Source of the DNA: Methanobacteriota archaeon
GTDB lineage: Archaea; Thermoplasmatota; Poseidoniia; Poseidoniales; Poseidoniaceae
Direction: 5' to 3'
DNA: 64,000 bases
Assembly: GCA_004195635.1 (NCBI GenBank)
Contig: PSPT01000004.1
Span: 21,080 to 85,079, forward strand
Made by a program: the position numbers and the translations under genes. A model generated the notes under the pieces. That model was not told the origin of the DNA. It saw only the letters and a list, made by a program, of their open reading frames with translations, and did not search any database. Positions 49,725 through 59,496 of the stretch are shown in pieces (within the stretch, counting starts at the first letter, position 1; the number at the start of each line of letters is the position of its first letter).

Positions 49725-50657
49725 ATGCCTGCTGAGTATACTGTCTTTGCTTCGCTTTATGCGGAATTCATTTTTTTGTCCATTCTCGTTGCCCTTTTTG
49801 TCTTTGCATGGCTCACCTATACCGTATTAGTCCATCGCCAAGGAGTTAATCAAAATCCAAACTTGGAAAAGTTAACACCGGGTACTTTTCCAAAAGAAAG
49901 GGATAATTTGAAGGCCGAAATTACTTGGTTTATCGGCCCAATCATTTTGATAGGATATTTGACATTCCTCGCCTGGGGCTCAACTGTTACCATGTGGGCA
50001 AATCAACCAGACCCCAATGCTGCTAATACATTTGACATGGATATCACTGCATATCAGTGGTTTTGGGAGTTTGAGTATAATGAAGATATGACTTGGGATG
50101 AAACTCATGCAGCCCCACAGGGCACAATTACCTATACAAATGGCACCGAGGGGGTTACTGTATTTATTTGGGAAAGTGTGAGAGACGAGTTCCCTGGGCA
50201 TACCTTCCAAGCTGAAGCCGGAGGGGATGTTGTTGAATTTATCGATGGAAGTGGAATGGTTAGTGGGGAATCTTCGAATCATCGGAAATCCGGGCATTCA
50301 GTATTAACAGTAAGTGCAATTAATTCAAATGGCGATGAAACTATTCTTGGAGTTCAACATCATGTTGCTGCTGGTTTCACTTCAATCAATGAAGTTTGGT
50401 TGCCAAATGAGATGGATATTGTTTGGCACATGAATTCAATGCCAATCGATGACAATCCCGCGGTTCTTCATTCTGCTTTCCCAATTGAATATGCAAACAA
50501 GGAAGACATTGTACCAAATATTGAAACTACGATGTTTTTCACTCCACAAGATGTGGGAGACTTTGAAATGGTATGTGCTGAATATTGCGGCCAGCAACAT
50601 TCAGTAATGGTTGCAACGATGCATGTTGTTGATTCCACTCAAGGAGGTGTTGCTTGA
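49725..50657 (+). CDS. coxB: Cytochrome c oxidase subunit II
   Basis: Two N-terminal TMs; AYQWFWEFEY; CuA motif CAEYCGQQHSVM. Confidence 0.95.
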   Translation: MPAEYTVFASLYAEFIFLSILVALFVFAWLTYTVLVHRQGVNQNPNLEKLTPGTFPKERDNLKAEITWFIGPIILIGYLTFLAWGSTVTMWANQPDPNAANTFDMDITAYQWFWEFEYNEDMTWDETHAAPQGTITYTNGTEGVTVFIWESVRDEFPGHTFQAEAGGDVVEFIDGSGMVSGESSNHRKSGHSVLTVSAINSNGDETILGVQHHVAAGFTSINEVWLPNEMDIVWHMNSMPIDDNPAVLHSAFPIEYANKEDIVPNIETTMFFTPQDVGDFEMVCAEYCGQQHSVMVATMHVVDSTQGGVA

Positions 50658-52933
50658 TGCGCACCCGTAGTCTAATTCTGGCTCTTGTTGCCCTTGCAGC
50701 TCTAATCATCACCCCAAGCATGACTGCTATGCCTGGGGGAATAGATAGTAAGGCCGACAATGGATGTACTTGTCACGGAAGCGCCTCAGACAATACCCAA
50801 TTAGTCATTGATGGTCTTCCAGATGTTTTCAATGGTTCAGTGGTATATGATTTTAATTTGACTATTGAAAATAGTGCGGTAACCGGCGAAGGCGGAAATG
50901 GGCGTCTCGGTGGTTTCCGAATTATTGCATCAAGTGGTATACTAGTTGGGGAAGCCGATAATACTACGGAAAAGGATGGTGGAATAACTCATTCAGATTC
51001 AGGTAATGCGCAGAGAACTTGGTCCTTCACATGGACTGCTCCAAGCGATGATTCAGTGAACGTTGAATTTACCGTACTTGGCAATGCAGTTAATGGGGCA
51101 GATGGCCCAGGCGGAGACCAATGGGCAATGGATCAATTCACAATTGCTGGCGCAAGCGCTGGTGATTCTGGACCACAAGCGCCACCACTAACAGTGTTAA
51201 TGACTGCAATTCTACTTGCAGCAGTATTGTTTGTCCTTGGCCTAATGTATGTATTCTATGCACGAAACCCTGAAGGTTTTAGTTTTGTAAATTTCTCTAG
51301 TTTTATGAAAGAACTTCTTACAACCACAGACCATAAAGGAGTAGGTTTACTTTACACCTTATATGGGCTATTCTTCTTTATTATTGGTGGAATGCTTGCT
51401 ATGATTTTCCGCATTCAACTGATGTTCCCTGAAAATGACTTCCTCTCCTATAGCGAGTACAATTCATTCTTTACCCTTCACGGAACTACAATGGTTTTCC
51501 TAGCAGCAATGCCGATGGTTGCTGGATTTGCAAACTATATCGTCCCACTCCAAATTGGTGCAAAGGACTTGGCATTCCCTCGAATAAACGCACTGGGTTT
51601 CTGGCTAGTTGCATTTTCATGTATTCTCCTATATGCCGGAGTTTTCTCTGGAGAAGGCGCAGATATCACTTGGGTAATGTACCCTCCATATTCAAGTCTA
51701 CTTGGAGATGGGGACTTTGCAAATAGTAGCGGGACTGTATTTTTCTTTGGAGGAATTGTTATGCTTGGTGCTTCTTCAACCCTTGCCGGAGTTAACTTTA
51801 TCACCACTATTTTCACCATGCGAGCACCTGGTGTAAGTTGGATGAAAATGCCTCTATTCACTTGGAGTATCCTCGTGTCAATGTTTATGCTATACATCTC
51901 ACTTCCAGCATTAATAGTAGGTATTTTGTTCTTATTCCTCGACCACACAATTCACACTAGTTTCTTCGCAGTTAATGCAGGAGACCCTATTCTTTTCCAG
52001 CATTTGTTCTGGTTCTTTGGACACCCGGAAGTGTACGTGATTGTCGTGCCTGCGTTTGGAATAGTTTCAGAGGTATTAGCAACCAGTGCGCGTCGTTCAA
52101 TCTTCGGCTACAAATCAATGGTATATGCTATGGCAGGTATTGGTATTGTCGGTTTCGTTGTTTGGGGGCACCATATGCTAACCAGTGGAATGGATCCTGG
52201 TCTTCGTGTAATAATGATGGCTACAACTATGCTTGTTGCAATTCCGACTGGAGTAAAGATATTCAATTGGCTTGCAACACTTTGGGGTGGAAGTTTAGTT
52301 ATCAAAACTCATACACTTTGGTCACTCGGATTCCTATTGACTTTTACACTTGGAGGGATTTCAGGCATGTTCTTCCCCGTCACGGGATTAACCGCACACT
52401 TGCATGAAACCTATTTCGTTGTTGCACACTTCCACTATGTATTCGTCGGCGGAGCTATATTTGGCCTATACTCTGGATTATACTATTGGTTCCCCAAGGC
52501 AACTGGTCGCCGCATGGACGAAAGAATGGGAATAATCCACTTCTTGGCTTCATTCATTACTTACAATGCAGCATTTTGGCCTATGCATGAAGTCGGAGTA
52601 ATGGGCATGCCTCGCCGCACCCACACATATACAGTTGAGAGTGGCTATGCAGACCTCAATTTCGCAATTAGTCTTGCCGCATTTGCCTTTGGTATCGTTC
52701 AACTATTACTCATTTGGAATATAATATACAGTGTCAAAAAGGGCAAGCCAGCAGGTGAAGACCCATGGGGTGGATGGAGTTTAGAATGGACCACACCAAG
52801 TCCACCTCCAACGCCATCGTTTGAAGTAATTCCAACTCAACTTGATGACAATGATCATCTTGAAGATGGTTTCCTCGTGCGAATTGTCAAGAGACTTTGG
52901 GCAATTGGAGATAAGGAGGAGGTGAGCCAATGA
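50657..52933 (+). CDS. coxA: Cytochrome c oxidase subunit I with N-terminal extracytoplasmic CxCHG domain
   Basis: Signal peptide then NGCTCHGSAS domain and a TM, followed by a complete HCO subunit I (LHGTTMVFLAAMPMVAGFANYIVP, WFFGHPEVYV, HFHYVFVGG). Confidence 0.95.
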   Translation: MRTRSLILALVALAALIITPSMTAMPGGIDSKADNGCTCHGSASDNTQLVIDGLPDVFNGSVVYDFNLTIENSAVTGEGGNGRLGGFRIIASSGILVGEADNTTEKDGGITHSDSGNAQRTWSFTWTAPSDDSVNVEFTVLGNAVNGADGPGGDQWAMDQFTIAGASAGDSGPQAPPLTVLMTAILLAAVLFVLGLMYVFYARNPEGFSFVNFSSFMKELLTTTDHKGVGLLYTLYGLFFFIIGGMLAMIFRIQLMFPENDFLSYSEYNSFFTLHGTTMVFLAAMPMVAGFANYIVPLQIGAKDLAFPRINALGFWLVAFSCILLYAGVFSGEGADITWVMYPPYSSLLGDGDFANSSGTVFFFGGIVMLGASSTLAGVNFITTIFTMRAPGVSWMKMPLFTWSILVSMFMLYISLPALIVGILFLFLDHTIHTSFFAVNAGDPILFQHLFWFFGHPEVYVIVVPAFGIVSEVLATSARRSIFGYKSMVYAMAGIGIVGFVVWGHHMLTSGMDPGLRVIMMATTMLVAIPTGVKIFNWLATLWGGSLVIKTHTLWSLGFLLTFTLGGISGMFFPVTGLTAHLHETYFVVAHFHYVFVGGAIFGLYSGLYYWFPKATGRRMDERMGIIHFLASFITYNAAFWPMHEVGVMGMPRRTHTYTVESGYADLNFAISLAAFAFGIVQLLLIWNIIYSVKKGKPAGEDPWGGWSLEWTTPSPPPTPSFEVIPTQLDDNDHLEDGFLVRIVKRLWAIGDKEEVSQ

Positions 52934-54147
52934 GTTCAGAAGATGATACATGGATGTCAGCCACCGTTATTGGTATTGGATTAATCGTATTTGGAGCAAT
53001 GATTTTTGCCATATCTGCTGGACTAGTAGCAAGTGGAGCACTTCACTCAAATCATCAACTCGAAGAAGCAATACATGTGGGAGGAATTGTGGCTGCTGCA
53101 TTAGCAATCCTATACGGAGTTGTTGGCGTTCTCGTTGGAATCGTCAATCAATCTACTGCAGGAGAGTATGAAGACCACGGAGATGAAGACCACGGAGATG
53201 AAGACCACGCACATCACGGAAGTTGGTCTCCAGTAATCATTGCATTTGGTGTAATGCTCTTCTTAATGGGCTTCATCAAGGCAAACCTTAGTGGTGAATT
53301 TGGCATATTAGCAGTAGGCGTAGTTATCGTTCTTGCAGGAATTGCCAATTGGTGGAGAGAAGATTTCGGCAATGATGGAGTTGACGAACCTGTTTCAACC
53401 GGTGAACCTTTCGGTGGATTAGAAGTTAGAAAGGTTGGTATGTGGGTTTTCTTGATGTCTGAAATAATGATTTTCGGTTCATTCTTTTCCTCCTACCTTC
53501 GTCTTCGAATGGGTTGGTTAACCCATTGGGATGCAACCTGTGATCCATATAATGGCGTAAATGCACATGCTGCAGGGGGGCATGAAACCCTCGTACATTG
53601 TAACAGTCCAGAAATGGTCAGTCAAGGATACATGGTAGTAGCAAGTGAATTCATTGGAGAATCCTTCTGGACTCTCCTCCCTGGCGCAATTAACACCTTT
53701 GCCCTGATTCTGTCTTCTTTCACTGTTGTTTTGGCTCTCAAGAACGCAGGTATGGTTGATTGGCAGGCTCCAAAGAACAAGTTTGTTCGAATGTGGATGC
53801 CTGATCAGCGTCGCGCAGTACGAAATAACTTGGCTGCAACATTATTCCTTGGAAGTATGTTCTTAGTCCTCAAGATTGTTGAGTGGAATCACTTGATTAC
53901 TGGAGCACCTAACTTCAATCTCGGCAATCCGGATGTGGCTTTATCTGCATCTGTATTCTATGTGACGACTGGGGCACACGGATTCCACGTATTCGTTGGA
54001 TTACTATTCTTACTATTCTTTACCTTCAAAGCACAGAAGGGCGGTTGGACGCCTGAAAATAAGCAAAGTATTGAGTACTTTGGCATTTACTGGCACTTTG
54101 TGGATTTGGCTTGGGTTGCCATATTCCCTGCATTCTATCTATACTGA
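52930..54147 (+). CDS. coxC: Cytochrome c oxidase subunit III
   Basis: VGMWVFLMSEIMIFGSFFSSYLRLR, FYVTTGAHGFHVFVGLLFL, YWHFVDLAWVAIF; His/Asp-rich N-terminal loop. Confidence 0.93.
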   Translation: MSSEDDTWMSATVIGIGLIVFGAMIFAISAGLVASGALHSNHQLEEAIHVGGIVAAALAILYGVVGVLVGIVNQSTAGEYEDHGDEDHGDEDHAHHGSWSPVIIAFGVMLFLMGFIKANLSGEFGILAVGVVIVLAGIANWWREDFGNDGVDEPVSTGEPFGGLEVRKVGMWVFLMSEIMIFGSFFSSYLRLRMGWLTHWDATCDPYNGVNAHAAGGHETLVHCNSPEMVSQGYMVVASEFIGESFWTLLPGAINTFALILSSFTVVLALKNAGMVDWQAPKNKFVRMWMPDQRRAVRNNLAATLFLGSMFLVLKIVEWNHLITGAPNFNLGNPDVALSASVFYVTTGAHGFHVFVGLLFLLFFTFKAQKGGWTPENKQSIEYFGIYWHFVDLAWVAIFPAFYLY

Positions 54148-54156
54148 GGTGAAATT

Positions 54157-54519
54157 ATGAGTGAACACGCAATGAGCAAATGGGAAAATCTATTAGCAAA
54201 GCCTTTTGGAAATATTTACAATTTCAATTTCTTTGCACTAATGTTATTGACAGTTGTCGAAGTAGGTGCGGTATATCTTGACCTACCCAAATATGATACT
54301 TGGGCTGTGTTGGTTGGAGTTGGATTACTAAAGGCATTTGGAATTGCTGCTTGGTTCATGCACTTGCGTGGAGACCCCTTCATCCTAACAAAAACAGCTA
54401 TTTTCCCTCTATTTTTCGTTGCTTTGATGATTTTTGGGATTGGTTTATCCACTCCTGCCGGTATCGATGCTTTACCATCTTGGTGTAGCCCTCCTTGGGC
54501 TCCCGTCTATCAGCCCTAA
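54157..54519 (+). CDS. Cytochrome oxidase subunit IV-like (CyoD/COX4_pro-like)
   Basis: Three TMs; LKAFGIAAWFMHLRGDPF pattern; directly downstream of coxC. Confidence 0.8.
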   Translation: MSEHAMSKWENLLAKPFGNIYNFNFFALMLLTVVEVGAVYLDLPKYDTWAVLVGVGLLKAFGIAAWFMHLRGDPFILTKTAIFPLFFVALMIFGIGLSTPAGIDALPSWCSPPWAPVYQP

Positions 54520-54602
54520 CTGTTGAATATTGCCACTTGGTAATTCTTACCAAGCCTTGTTCATAGGGTGGTTTTATTGACGCAGGCATATCCCGTCGTT
54601 TC

Positions 54603-55712
54603 ATGCGCAGAATTGTCCTTGCTCTTTTGCTGACCTCAAGCATGGTATTATCCGGTTGTTTTGGGGGCGGAGATACAAGTGATCCAAACCCAGATTTCTA
54701 TGGATTCGGTATTAATGGGGCTCAAGTTACCGACTTTACTGCTATTGACCAACATGGCAACAATTTCACCTATTCTGATATTGACTCTAAAGTAACCATT
54801 GTTGCATTTATCTTCACTCGGTGTCCGGATGTGTGCCCTATTACCACTCAATTGCTAAGCCAAGTTAGTACTGAACTTGGTGATAAGATGCAAGATGTGA
54901 CAATTATTTCAATTAGTGTTGACCCCGAATATGATACGCCAGAGAGGCTGCTCGAATTCACAGAATCTCATTCTGTTGACTGGCCGCATATTACAGGAGA
55001 TGTTGAAACTATGCAGGCGCTGTGGGATGACTTTGGAATCTTTGTAGATAAGGGGTATATTGACGCACATGTAATCGAAGATAATAACAGTACAATGGAG
55101 CATCGCGTTGGGGTGGTTTTTCCTGATAATTCTTCAGAGATGCACATGGGACTGTATGACATGAACATGAGTAATATTTCAGCAATTAACCACACCGAAC
55201 ACACCTTTGCAAATGAAAATGTGAGTTATGTAATAGAAAATGGTAGTGTAACCTCAATAAATGGAATTGAAGATGCTTGGGAATTATACATTTGGAATTC
55301 AACCGAGAGTGAATGGCAACCCTCGCCTAAGACGCCTGAAAACATTACCATCATGATGGACACTGGTCATATTGGATGGGTCGCAGCAGGGGCTAATGCA
55401 AGTAATTTGATGGACCTTTCAATGAATAATTCATCAGCACCAGATTCAGATTGTGATGGTAAAGGATATGTGATGGGCGAAGGAGATGGCGCACATTGTA
55501 TGTGTGATGAAGGCTATGAATGGGGAGAAGATAATGGGGCAAATAATGGTGGCTACTTATCTTGTGTTCCAAGTGCAGATAACGATGAATATTTAGTTGG
55601 GCACAGTACAATCATGTACCTCATAGATGAAACTGGAAATAAAAGAGTTCTCTGGACTGGAGTTTCTTGGGACCCAGAGTTGGTAGCCTATGATGTTAGG
55701 TTGCTACTCTAA
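54603..55712 (+). CDS. SCO1/SenC-like lipoprotein with large internal insertion
   Basis: Lipobox LSGC; thioredoxin-like IVAFIFTRCPDVCPITTQLL; distal EYLVGHSTIMYLIDETG; about 256 residues between CxxxC and His. Confidence 0.82.
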   Translation: MRRIVLALLLTSSMVLSGCFGGGDTSDPNPDFYGFGINGAQVTDFTAIDQHGNNFTYSDIDSKVTIVAFIFTRCPDVCPITTQLLSQVSTELGDKMQDVTIISISVDPEYDTPERLLEFTESHSVDWPHITGDVETMQALWDDFGIFVDKGYIDAHVIEDNNSTMEHRVGVVFPDNSSEMHMGLYDMNMSNISAINHTEHTFANENVSYVIENGSVTSINGIEDAWELYIWNSTESEWQPSPKTPENITIMMDTGHIGWVAAGANASNLMDLSMNNSSAPDSDCDGKGYVMGEGDGAHCMCDEGYEWGEDNGANNGGYLSCVPSADNDEYLVGHSTIMYLIDETGNKRVLWTGVSWDPELVAYDVRLLL

Positions 55713-55788
55713 TCGGCAAACAACAATAATGCATTCAATTGATTATTGGTAGTTATACCCCATCATAGCAATGATGTGTGAAAGGTAT

Positions 55789-57429
55789 TTAGAGACTGAA
55801 ATCTGAAAAATCATCCTCAGCAACTGAAGGTGAAGAACGCTTCGGTTGGCTCTTTGGCGGACCTCTTTTACCCGGTTGCTCACTTGCTTTTGGTTGCTCT
55901 TGAACTTGTGGCTGGTCTTGCGGATCCATTTGGGATTTAGCCCGGCGCGTTTTCCTAACTGCAAGATTTCGTGATGCTTGCTTTTCCTTTATTGGGGAAG
56001 AACTTAGGCTTGAACCCATTGAACTGAAATGCTTTTCTTTCTTTGGGATGGACCTTGGATTATCGTCGGTAAGAGATACAACTCCTCTTTCATTTCCGTC
56101 ATTTCCACTAAACATGCTTGATCCTCTCGATGCTTCTCCGTCTGAGAATCTATCCCTGCTCCCTCTACTTGGAATATCATAGCCACCAGATTCTATTTCG
56201 GGAGGAGTAAATGCTCCAGATTCTAGATCCTCCTCAAACACTTCTGCCTCTTGGGTAAGTACAACTCCCCCACCTGATGCTTCTTTTACGCCGCCTTCGG
56301 ATGGTCCAGATTTTAGGATTGACTCAAGGTCAAAACCTTTTATTTCAACATCTTCAACATCTAAGTGTTTTGTCTTTTTGGCTTCAGCGGCATCTTGCTT
56401 TGCCTTTTTCCGCACTCCTGTATGTTCAAGACCGTCTTTCTTGGCTTGTTTAGAATCTGATATTACGCTCTTAGCTGCTGCCATTCCTTCTCGGCCGAGA
56501 AGAACTTTTGCCGCAGCCGAGGCACCTTGGCGCTGAATAATTGTCGATATGGTGAAAACGCCAAAGGCACCACCACCACCAATTGCTAATACTAACATTG
56601 TGAATAACCATGTGTTCACGCCCCCCACTGGAGCGCTATATCCAGATTCTAAGGAAATTGTTGTCTCTACAGTTTCAATCTTTGTGACCAACATATTTCC
56701 CCTGAACCCATCGGTTCCAAGGCGGTATAATTCACATTTGCCACCAGAACGGAGAGTTTGCAGTACAGAGGTAGGATAATAGTCACTGCTTGAAACACCA
56801 GGGCTATACAATAGATAACCACTGATTTTCACCGGAGTGTGCCATCTAAGTGCCTCTGTGCCTTCTAATACTTCTTCAGTTGCGGGGATTAATCCTGCTA
56901 CGGCATAATTGGTTACAGCATCGCCACTTCCATCCAATTTAGGATGTCCTGCCGTTTTTGGCGAATAAGGGAGGGCATTTCCATTATCTACGGGATCGCC
57001 CCAATCTTTGACTTGGACTCTCGCCCCCATCCCGCCATCATCATGCTGCTTTACCGCATCTTCCCAAGACATTTTTTCAATGACTACAGATGTTGATAAT
57101 GCATTACTCAAACTAGTTTCACTATTTCCCGCTCCTTCTGTAAAGTGGTGTAATGCAGAAAGCCAACCTGTAATAGTAACCGGCTCCATAGTTTCCCATG
57201 TTGCTGCTTGAGAATTTGTTGGTAATGTTTTATTATCGTCGCAACCTATTGCCTTCATATTTTGCATTTTTGAATTATCGCCAAATGCAGTATCTATTGA
57301 CACATTCTTTGCTGGCCCAGCCCAATTTACCTCAATTCCATCATCACCCCAATTGGTAATTTCTGCACCCAAACAGCCTGAGAAAACGCTGGTCAGCAGG
57401 AGGAGGAGCATGAATTTCGCTCGGGCCAT
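55789..57429 (-). CDS. Lipoprotein with internal TM and long charged cytoplasmic tail
   Basis: Start at MARAKFMLLLLLTSVFSGC (ATG 57429); the ORF-track extension to 57597 runs through a tRNA gene. TM WLFTMLVLAIGGGGAFGVFTIS. Confidence 0.75.
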   Translation of the reverse strand: MARAKFMLLLLLTSVFSGCLGAEITNWGDDGIEVNWAGPAKNVSIDTAFGDNSKMQNMKAIGCDDNKTLPTNSQAATWETMEPVTITGWLSALHHFTEGAGNSETSLSNALSTSVVIEKMSWEDAVKQHDDGGMGARVQVKDWGDPVDNGNALPYSPKTAGHPKLDGSGDAVTNYAVAGLIPATEEVLEGTEALRWHTPVKISGYLLYSPGVSSSDYYPTSVLQTLRSGGKCELYRLGTDGFRGNMLVTKIETVETTISLESGYSAPVGGVNTWLFTMLVLAIGGGGAFGVFTISTIIQRQGASAAAKVLLGREGMAAAKSVISDSKQAKKDGLEHTGVRKKAKQDAAEAKKTKHLDVEDVEIKGFDLESILKSGPSEGGVKEASGGGVVLTQEAEVFEEDLESGAFTPPEIESGGYDIPSRGSRDRFSDGEASRGSSMFSGNDGNERGVVSLTDDNPRSIPKKEKHFSSMGSSLSSSPIKEKQASRNLAVRKTRRAKSQMDPQDQPQVQEQPKASEQPGKRGPPKSQPKRSSPSVAEDDFSDFSL

Positions 57430-57511
57430 GAAGTAGGGATGAACCGTTCGGTTTGAAAAGGGTGTGCATCTCCGCACAGAATAGAGGGGGCATCTGCTCC
57501 CTTGACAAGCA

Positions 57512-57596
57512 GCGGAGTTCGCATAGCCTGGTAGCGCGCCGGATTTGAAATCCGGTGGTTTCGGCCACGGGGGTTCGAATCCCTCACTTCGCGCCA
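57512..57596 (+). tRNA. tRNA-Ser (TGA), CCA encoded
   Basis: GCGGAGT-TC-GCATAGCCTGGTAGCGC-G-CCGGA-TTTGAAA-TCCGG-TGGTTTCGGCCAC-GGGGG-TTCGAAT-CCCTC-ACTTCGC-G-CCA; discriminator G, type II variable arm. Confidence 0.95.
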
Positions 57597-57801
57597 ATAA
57601 TCAGTAGAATATAGCGTAAGAGAAAATAATTTGACCTTTCATCACTCTTAGAATCTAAGGTATCTGCTTAGGCCTATGAGTTTGTCGAAACTGAATAGTA
57701 TGGCGAAATTACATTTGAAAATCATTCTTTACTTCTGTACCTTTGTTGCCTTTCATTTGTTCGGTATCTAGATAATATACTTCCTTCCCTCGGGAGAAAA
57801 C

Positions 57802-59331
57802 ATGGAAAATATGGAATCCAAGTACCCCGAAAATCGGTGGTTAATCCTTGCAGTAATGAGTTTGAGTCTCGTAATTGTAATGCTTAACAATGTAACATTG
57901 AATGTTGCGCTTCCAGAACTTTCTACTTCCCTTGGCTCAGATAATTCTGAATTACAATGGATTATGGACGCATACGCACTTGTGTTCGGCGGGACCCTAC
58001 TCGTAATGGGGGCAATCGGAGATCGATTTGGCCGGAAGGGAGCTTTGCAGATTGGTTTGGTTATTGTCTGTGTTGCATCTGCTTGGACTGCCTATTTTGC
58101 TGATTCATCTACAGATGTCATCCTTGCACGAGCAACTATGGGGTTAGGTGCAGCTTTGGTAATGCCCTCCACATTATCCGTGGTACTGGTGGTTTTCCCG
58201 TCTAGTGAACGTGGAAAAGCCATCGGTATTTGGGCTGCAATGGCAGGAATTGGTGCGCCCATAGGGCTCCTCGTTGGGGGTTGGGCAGTTGAAAATTATA
58301 ATTGGGAAATGGCCTTCTTGATTAATGTCCCAGTCATTATCATCGCCTTAATTTTGGGTGCAATTCTTGTGCCTCGCTCCAAAGATGAACAAGAACGGCC
58401 CCTTGATGTCTTGGGTGCCTTGTTATCGATAATTGTTCTTGGTTCTCTTCTGTATGGAATAATTGAGGGCCCTAGCCTTGGTTGGGAAGATGGAAAAATA
58501 GTTGGCGCCTTTGGCACCTTCATTGTCGCGACCTTTTTGTTTGTGAATTGGCAAAAGAAGGCTGAATACCCTCTGTTACCACTAGAATTCTTCAAAAATA
58601 AGAACTTCACAATAGGCTTAATCGCCATTTCCATGGCTTTCTTCGTCATGTTTTCTTTTATGTTTATGCAAATGTTGCACTTCCAACTTGTCAGGGGTCA
58701 TTCACCATTATCTGCTGCCATCCGTTTCCTTCCATTACCACTAGGATTAATGCCTGCAGCGGCCAATAGTGATAGATTAGTGGCGAAATTTGGCCGGCCA
58801 AATGTAATAGCGACTGGATTATTTATTGTGTCAGCGGGATTAGGCCTCTTTACCCTAGTTGACATAGACACCAGTTATCTACAAATTTCAGCCACATTTA
58901 TTCTCCTCGGCCTTGGTATTGGGTTGACTATGGCCCCCTCAACAACAGCAGTAATGGATTCAATTCCTGAATCCAAAGCCGGTGTTGGCAGTGCAACAAA
59001 TGATTCGAGTAGGGAAGTTGGTGGTGCTCTTGGAATTGCAATAGGGGGAAGTGTACTAAACGAAATTTATCAATCAACGATTGTCATCCCCCCATCAGCA
59101 TCCGCCCAATCATCAATTATTCAAGAGTCATTTCCTGCGGCAATGTCAATTGGTCAGAAAATGCTAGCTGCTGGAAATTCAGAAGGTGCATTGCTGATTG
59201 CATCGGCGAGAGAATCTTTCATCGAGGGCATGGTTGGAGCGTGTATAATTGCATCTTTCGTGGCAGTGATTGCCGCAATCATAGTCAAATGGAAAATGCC
59301 TGACGATGTTGGCCATTTAGAAGAAGAGTAA
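57802..59331 (+). CDS. MFS drug/solute transporter (DHA2/14-TM type)
   Basis: LQWIMDAYALVFGGTLLVMGAIGDRFGRKGALQIGL and STLSVVLVVFPSSERGKAIGIWAAMAGIGAPIGLLVGG motifs. Confidence 0.92.
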   Translation: MENMESKYPENRWLILAVMSLSLVIVMLNNVTLNVALPELSTSLGSDNSELQWIMDAYALVFGGTLLVMGAIGDRFGRKGALQIGLVIVCVASAWTAYFADSSTDVILARATMGLGAALVMPSTLSVVLVVFPSSERGKAIGIWAAMAGIGAPIGLLVGGWAVENYNWEMAFLINVPVIIIALILGAILVPRSKDEQERPLDVLGALLSIIVLGSLLYGIIEGPSLGWEDGKIVGAFGTFIVATFLFVNWQKKAEYPLLPLEFFKNKNFTIGLIAISMAFFVMFSFMFMQMLHFQLVRGHSPLSAAIRFLPLPLGLMPAAANSDRLVAKFGRPNVIATGLFIVSAGLGLFTLVDIDTSYLQISATFILLGLGIGLTMAPSTTAVMDSIPESKAGVGSATNDSSREVGGALGIAIGGSVLNEIYQSTIVIPPSASAQSSIIQESFPAAMSIGQKMLAAGNSEGALLIASARESFIEGMVGACIIASFVAVIAAIIVKWKMPDDVGHLEEE

Positions 59332-59496
59332 CAAGTTCAAATCCAAAAACCCTCTGTATATTCTTAATCGATACGTGGGTTTGCAGTGGGTCTTGTCAGA
59401 CGCTACCCATTGAAACGCCCCCATACGAACACAAATCGGCACCAATGACTGCCTGATAACTTGAAACATTATATCCTAATAAAGATTGGAGCCACT

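Noticed and set aside
57430-57597. N-terminal extension of the minus-strand ORF ending at 55789
   Set aside because: Runs antisense through the tRNA-Ser gene. A perfect lipoprotein signal begins at ATG 57429.
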